A DNA stretch of 64,000 nt from an uncultured Marinobacter sp. (GTDB lineage Bacteria > Pseudomonadota > Gammaproteobacteria > Pseudomonadales > Oleiphilaceae): positions 62,001 to 126,000 of the forward strand of contig NZ_CANLBK010000003.1 in assembly GCF_947488835.1 (NCBI RefSeq), in the 5' to 3' direction. Made by a program: the position numbers and the translations under genes. The notes beneath the pieces are model-generated. The model was not told the origin of the DNA, did not search any database, and was given only the letters and a program-made list of their open reading frames with translations. Below, one piece after another: positions 59,779 through 64,000 of the stretch; the stretch's first letter is position 1; every line of letters starts with the position of its first letter.

Positions 59779-60962
59779 CACCAAGAACCCCGGTTCAACA
59801 CCACCGAAACGCCATCATGATGTTTGTAGGCATGATGCTGGTCGCGCTCAACCTGAGGCCAGCGCTGACCAGCGTTGGGCCGATTTTGAAAACTATTGGC
59901 GATAATCTGCCGCTGTCGTCGGTCGGACAAGGCGTACTCACAACCCTTCCTGTCTTACTGCTGGGCCTGGCAGCGCCCATTGCGCCCCGTGCAGCACGTA
60001 GACTCGGAATGGAGCGCTCCGTGTTGCTGGTTCTCATTATTCTGGGTCTGGCCATTGTTGCGCGACCCTATCTGGGGGTAAGTGGCTTGTTTCTGGGCAC
60101 GGCAGTGGCCGGCGGCTGCATCGGCATTATAAGTGTTTTGCTGCCGGGGATCGTGAAGCGCGATTTCCCCGAATCCGCCAGCCTGATGACCGGCATATAC
60201 ACTGCCACGTTGTGCGCAGGTGCCGCCATAGCGGCTGGCTCTACCGAGCCACTGCGCATGTTTTTTAATGGCAGCTGGCAGCCGGCTCTGGCTATCTGGG
60301 CCATACCTGCCGTTGTTGCGGTATTGGTCTGGTGGTTCCAGCTCGGCGGCAAGTACGTGCCCACCGAATTGCCCGCTGCCGAAAAATCACTGTTCAAAGA
60401 CAAGCTGGCCTGGCAAATAGCGCTTTTCATGGGCCTGCAGTCCTCCCTCGCCTACACGGTATTCGGCTGGCTACCAACCATCCTGCAAGATCGGGGCGTA
60501 GAGCCGGTTCAGGCCGGGCTGGCCCTGTCGGTTTCCATTATGGTGCAGGTACCCGCAGCCATTGCAGCGCCATGGATTGCCAGCAAAATGCGCGATCAGC
60601 GCTTTATGATTACGCTCGTCATGCTTGCGACGGCGATGGGGCTTGGTGGCAGTATCTACGCGCCCATTGAGAGTGCCTGGTTATGGGTTGCGGTGCTGGG
60701 ACTGGGCCAGGGTGGTTCCTTCAGCATTGCACTTACCCTCTTGGCCGTGCGAGCACGAGACGCCCAAACCGCTGCCCGCCTGTCGGGAATGGCCCAGAGC
60801 CTCGGCTACACCATGGCCGCGATAGGCCCTCTGCTGATGGGAATTCTGCACGAACAATTCGACAGCTGGAATGTTGCCGGCGGCGTGCTTGGCTTGATTG
60901 CGCTCGGTGCTCTCATTGCCGGGCTGGGTGCCGGCCGGCGGCGGTACGTGCTTGATCAATAA
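59775..60962 (+). CDS. MFS transporter (CynX/NimT-like)
   Basis: Major facilitator carrier of 395 residues with about twelve helices. Its opening MMLVALNLRPALTSVGPIL is the CynX/NimT hallmark, with LPVLLLGLAAPIAPRAARRLGMERSVL and QSSLAYTVFGWLPTILQDRG following. The ATG overlaps the AraC stop, so the two are co-transcribed. Members export or import small anions and drugs (cyanate, 2-nitroimidazole); here it may handle an alkane-derived product or inducer, which is inference from the operon. Confidence 0.88.
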   Translation: MTPRTPVQHHRNAIMMFVGMMLVALNLRPALTSVGPILKTIGDNLPLSSVGQGVLTTLPVLLLGLAAPIAPRAARRLGMERSVLLVLIILGLAIVARPYLGVSGLFLGTAVAGGCIGIISVLLPGIVKRDFPESASLMTGIYTATLCAGAAIAAGSTEPLRMFFNGSWQPALAIWAIPAVVAVLVWWFQLGGKYVPTELPAAEKSLFKDKLAWQIALFMGLQSSLAYTVFGWLPTILQDRGVEPVQAGLALSVSIMVQVPAAIAAPWIASKMRDQRFMITLVMLATAMGLGGSIYAPIESAWLWVAVLGLGQGGSFSIALTLLAVRARDAQTAARLSGMAQSLGYTMAAIGPLLMGILHEQFDSWNVAGGVLGLIALGALIAGLGAGRRRYVLDQ

Positions 60963-60971
60963 CTAGCGGCG

Positions 60972-61208
60972 CTATTGAGTGCCATCACCTCGCACGCCCA
61001 GACGGTCGAGGTACACATGCAGTTCGGCTTCGCTCATATCGACATACTCCAGCACCCGCCCATAAAGCATCACGGTAGGCACGTTCCGCCCGTTCCGCTC
61101 TTTCTGGGTTTCATGGATCAGGTACAGAATAAGTCTCTCTGTGCGTGTCAGACCGTCACGTACGTCTGGAATCACCTCCAAAACCTGCTGCCATTCTTCA
61201 GGGCTCAT
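60972..61208 (-). CDS. Small conserved-looking protein of unknown function
   Basis: Frame of 78 residues with AAGGAAG before the ATG. The sequence is mostly helical (EEWQQVLEVIPDVRDGL, RTERLILYLIHETQKER, MSEAELHVYLDRLGV), without membrane helices or cysteines. I do not recognise a family. It is convergent with the MFS gene and ends nine bases from its stop. A good ribosome site and balanced composition favour a real gene over a chance frame. Confidence 0.65.
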   Translation of the reverse strand: MSPEEWQQVLEVIPDVRDGLTRTERLILYLIHETQKERNGRNVPTVMLYGRVLEYVDMSEAELHVYLDRLGVRGDGTQ

Positions 61209-61339
61209 AAGCTTCCTTTATTTCACACCGATACAGGCTCACATCCAGCTCCCCTAACTTTTTGTCTTACTAGTACTTCCCGGAGACCTCAGCTAACCTG
61301 ACTCTTGGTACTCAAACTCACCGCTTATCAGATCAGTAT

Positions 61340-64000
61340 ATGGGAAAGACCCGGGACGCCGCAGCCCAGATAACCAAACTGCATTGGATAGTCATCTGCC
61401 TTTCCTTTCTGCTCACCGTAGCAGCCTGGCAGATCTCTTCACAGATTGCCGATGCCAGAGCGGAAGATCAGTTTGACCAAAGAATTGAACAGCTCAATGA
61501 ACTGTTGCTGGACCGGATGCAAAAATACGAGTTTGCGTTGATTTCCGGGGCAGGTGCCATCCGCGCAAACAACAATAGCCTCTCGCTCACCCAGTGGCGG
61601 AAATTTGCAGAGGTTCTTGCCGTGCAAGACCGGATGCCGGGGGTTCGCGGCATTGGCGTTATCAAAAGGGTGCCGGAAAGTGACCTTGAGGCCTATCTTG
61701 CAGAAGAGCGAAAAGAGCGCCCGGGCTTTGGTGTTCACCCGCCTCACACGGGTTCAGACTTCTGGCCCATCACCTACCTTGAACCTCTCGCCGGAAACGA
61801 AGCCGCCATTGGCCTCGATATGGCACACGAATCGAACCGTTTCACTGCAGCCCAGAAAGCGATGCGCACAGGCCAAACCCAAATTACTGGTCCCATAGCG
61901 CTGGTTCAGGATGACGAAAAGAAGCCAGGCTTTCTGTTTTTCCATCCCTTCTATCGTACCCAGGGTGCGCAACAACAAGAGAATAAGGAAGCTGACTTCC
62001 TTGGCCTTGTGTACGCGCCTTTTCTTGTTTCCCGGCTGATGGGAGGCACCCTGGCAAACACGAACCGGTTGCTGCACTTTCAGATCAGTGATGGCGACCA
62101 CCAGCTTTACAGCGAGTTCAGTGAAACAGCGGAGAATAACTACGACACCTCACCCATGTTCCAGGCCTCCTACTCTCTCGATATCTATGGGCGGGAATGG
62201 CAATTTGAGGTGCAGACAACCCAACTTTTCGAGAAATACAACGTCAGCAAACAGCCTGCAGCCATTCTGGTCAGTGGCCTGATCATCAATGGGCTCATAC
62301 TGGCTGCCTTCCTCCTGCTCTCCAACGCCAAACGGCGAGCCGAGCAGGAGGTTATCGAGAAGACTGCAGAACTGAACATGCAGAAGCTTGAAGCCGAATC
62401 TGCTGTAAAGGTAAAAACAGCATTCCTTGCCAACATGAGCCACGAAATCCGCACACCAATGAACGCCATTATCGGCATGTTGGTGCTTTTGAAAGAGGCC
62501 CATCTTAACGACCATTCCCGCCGCCTGGTAAGCAAAGCATTCCTGGCCTCAGAAGTGTTGTTGCAGCTTTTGAATGACATTCTGGACCTGTCCAGAATTG
62601 AAGCAGACCATATCGAACTGGATTATCAGCCGTTTGAAATCGAAGCGCTGGTTCAGCGCAGCGTTGAGTTGTTCGCCATCACAGCAGAAGAGAAAGGGTT
62701 GAAACTGCGGGTAAACATTGCACCGTCCACGCCCAGGTGTGTCACAGGCGACCTCCTGCGAATCTCCCAGATATGCACCAACCTGGTCGGGAACGCAATC
62801 AAGTTCACCCAGGAAGGTAGCGTGAGTGTGAGCATCGGATTTAGCAGCACAGACGAGACCCATGGAGTTCTGAAAATCACGGTGAAAGATACCGGCATAG
62901 GGATCAGGGAAGAGGACCAACAGCGGGTTTTCGAGAACTTTCGTCAAGCCGATGAATCCACCAGCCGCGTATTCGGCGGCTCGGGCCTGGGCTTGGCAAT
63001 CAGCAACCATCTCGCAAAACTCATGGGCGCGACGCTCAGCCTGGAAAGCGCCGAAAACCAGGGTTCCAAGTTTACCCTGATGATCCCGGTTGCTCTGGCC
63101 GAGAATGAGAAGAGCATCGGCACCCGCCATGTTACAAGCCCTATCCAAGTCTATCACTATGGCATGAACCACAACCTATCCCTGCTGGAAGCCTACCGCG
63201 AACACTGGTCTCTGGAGCTGACGAAAGCCGCATCCCTGAATGAGATCAAGTCCATATTGGCAGCGGCGCCTGGCGAAGGGAGTGCCAAGCCGTCAATGGT
63301 GATCGTCGATATGGACGATCTAGAAACAGAGATCGCCAAAGGATTTGTACAGGAACTGTTGGCGACACCAGAGCAATACCAAATAAAAGGGCTTCTGGTG
63401 GTTGTACCTGCCGGCTTCAAGCAAAACTGGATGATTGAGTTTCAGGATGCCGGCGGCCGCACAGCCTATGAACCTCTAACCCCCTCCAAGCTGTTCGAGC
63501 ATCTCGCACCAAAGCAGTTGGAAGAGCACACACTCACATCAACTCCTCGCCCCATATTCCACGACCTGAGGGTACTGATCGTTGATGACGTACAGCTCAA
63601 TTGCGGAATTGTTGCAAGCTACCTAAGCTCTTTTGGTGTGCAATCCGAGTCTGTCCACAACGGCGCCGACGCCGTGCAGTGCCTGGAAAGCCGCCCATTC
63701 AATCTAGTTCTGATGGATCTTCATCTGGACGGTGAAACAGGACAGGACATTACCCGCCAGATTCGAAGCCACGAGGGTATCAGCCAGCCGATCATAGCCG
63801 CGCTATCTGCTTCAATATCCGAACACGACCGCAGCAGCGCGTACAGCGCGGGTATGGACGACTATCTGACCAAACCTGTTCTTCCCGGAGACATTCAAAG
63901 GTTGCTTCAAGCCTTTTTCAAAGACCATGCCGCTAGCGGCGAATCTTCTTCCCCGGCACGGGCGGCAAAACCGCCGGAACAAACATCCAATGCTCAACTG
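61340..64000 (+). CDS. CHASE-domain hybrid sensor histidine kinase, truncated by the window edge
   Basis: At least 887 residues; the end lies beyond the window. An N-terminal helix (LHWIVICLSFLLTVAAW), a periplasmic CHASE domain (about 75-290, FALISGAGAIRANN, PGVRGIGVIKRVPESD, AAIGLDMAHE), a second helix (about 306-328), HisKA (MSHEIRTPMNAIIG, His368), HATPase (NLVGNAIKFT, DTGIGI, GGSGLGLAI), a pseudo-receiver-like stretch, and a receiver (VLIVDDVQ, phosphoacceptor Asp793 in LVLMDLHLDG, DDYLTKPV) follow. A phosphotransfer domain may lie past the edge. ATG 61340 is the only standard start after an in-frame TAG at 61271, and its ribosome site is weak. Confidence 0.92.
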   Translation, partial: MGKTRDAAAQITKLHWIVICLSFLLTVAAWQISSQIADARAEDQFDQRIEQLNELLLDRMQKYEFALISGAGAIRANNNSLSLTQWRKFAEVLAVQDRMPGVRGIGVIKRVPESDLEAYLAEERKERPGFGVHPPHTGSDFWPITYLEPLAGNEAAIGLDMAHESNRFTAAQKAMRTGQTQITGPIALVQDDEKKPGFLFFHPFYRTQGAQQQENKEADFLGLVYAPFLVSRLMGGTLANTNRLLHFQISDGDHQLYSEFSETAENNYDTSPMFQASYSLDIYGREWQFEVQTTQLFEKYNVSKQPAAILVSGLIINGLILAAFLLLSNAKRRAEQEVIEKTAELNMQKLEAESAVKVKTAFLANMSHEIRTPMNAIIGMLVLLKEAHLNDHSRRLVSKAFLASEVLLQLLNDILDLSRIEADHIELDYQPFEIEALVQRSVELFAITAEEKGLKLRVNIAPSTPRCVTGDLLRISQICTNLVGNAIKFTQEGSVSVSIGFSSTDETHGVLKITVKDTGIGIREEDQQRVFENFRQADESTSRVFGGSGLGLAISNHLAKLMGATLSLESAENQGSKFTLMIPVALAENEKSIGTRHVTSPIQVYHYGMNHNLSLLEAYREHWSLELTKAASLNEIKSILAAAPGEGSAKPSMVIVDMDDLETEIAKGFVQELLATPEQYQIKGLLVVVPAGFKQNWMIEFQDAGGRTAYEPLTPSKLFEHLAPKQLEEHTLTSTPRPIFHDLRVLIVDDVQLNCGIVASYLSSFGVQSESVHNGADAVQCLESRPFNLVLMDLHLDGETGQDITRQIRSHEGISQPIIAALSASISEHDRSSAYSAGMDDYLTKPVLPGDIQRLLQAFFKDHAASGESSSPARAAKPPEQTSNAQL

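Noticed and set aside
1..64000. tRNA, rRNA, transposase or CRISPR loci
   Set aside because: None was recognised in reading both strands; the island boundary shows no insertion sequence or integrase.

Overview
The window looks like the chromosome of a marine, hydrocarbon-using gammaproteobacterium, most likely Marinobacter or a close relative. This rests on the CYP153 alkane hydroxylase set with its ferredoxin and reductase, two TRAP carboxylate transporters, DcaP-type porins, a Fur-regulated heme system and a CarD-family regulator. The assignment is inference; no rRNA or tRNA gene lies in the window.

Layout. 1-12 kb: a visibly AT-richer block (27/60 G+C at 8641-8700 against 39/60 at 15721-15780) encoding a branched-chain-type ABC importer with a fused permease-ATPase, a porin, an old yellow enzyme, a SnoaL-like protein, an SDR, an MFS carrier and two acyl-CoA ligases. 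It reads as a catabolic island for an unidentified carboxylic acid, and its parts list recalls the bile-acid bai operon. 12.7-19 kb: a malonate module (fused MdcD/MdcE-like carboxyltransferase, MatB-type malonyl-CoA synthetase, TRAP transporter, GntR regulator). 19.1-23.8 kb: a LysR regulator, a second TRAP transporter and a VanX-type D,D-dipeptidase, apparently a D-Ala-D-Ala uptake and cleavage operon built on TRAP instead of ABC transport. 23.9-33.4 kb: heme uptake (TonB-dependent receptor, tandem HmuY-like lipoprotein, HmuS, HmuTUV) followed by a separate tonB-exbD-exbD-exbB unit, each unit preceded by a Fur-box-like site.

33.5-38.4 kb: a CarD-family gene that has no ATG, GTG or TTG start, a CodA-like deaminase, and a large StcE/M66-like metalloprotease lipoprotein. 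38.4-42 kb: a GGDEF-EAL protein with a periplasmic sensor next to an orphan PotD/PotF-like binding protein, the arrangement of Vibrio NspS-MbaA polyamine sensing. 42-52.5 kb: a neutral ceramidase, an HPP membrane protein, a secreted fibronectin-type lipoprotein, a membrane-bound AraC-type regulator, a lectin-decorated M19-like amidohydrolase and a second DcaP-like porin. 52.6-55.5 kb: glutaryl-CoA dehydrogenase and an acyl-CoA ligase. 55.5-61 kb: the CYP153 operon, its divergent AraC regulator with a tandem direct-repeat operator, and a CynX/NimT-type MFS carrier. 61.3 kb to the end: a CHASE-domain hybrid histidine kinase running off the right edge.

The most interesting candidates are the MatB plus MdcDE-like malonate route without a classical MatA, the TRAP-VanX operon, the CarD gene with a non-standard initiation codon, the NspS/MbaA-like pair, and the island with a bai-like parts list.
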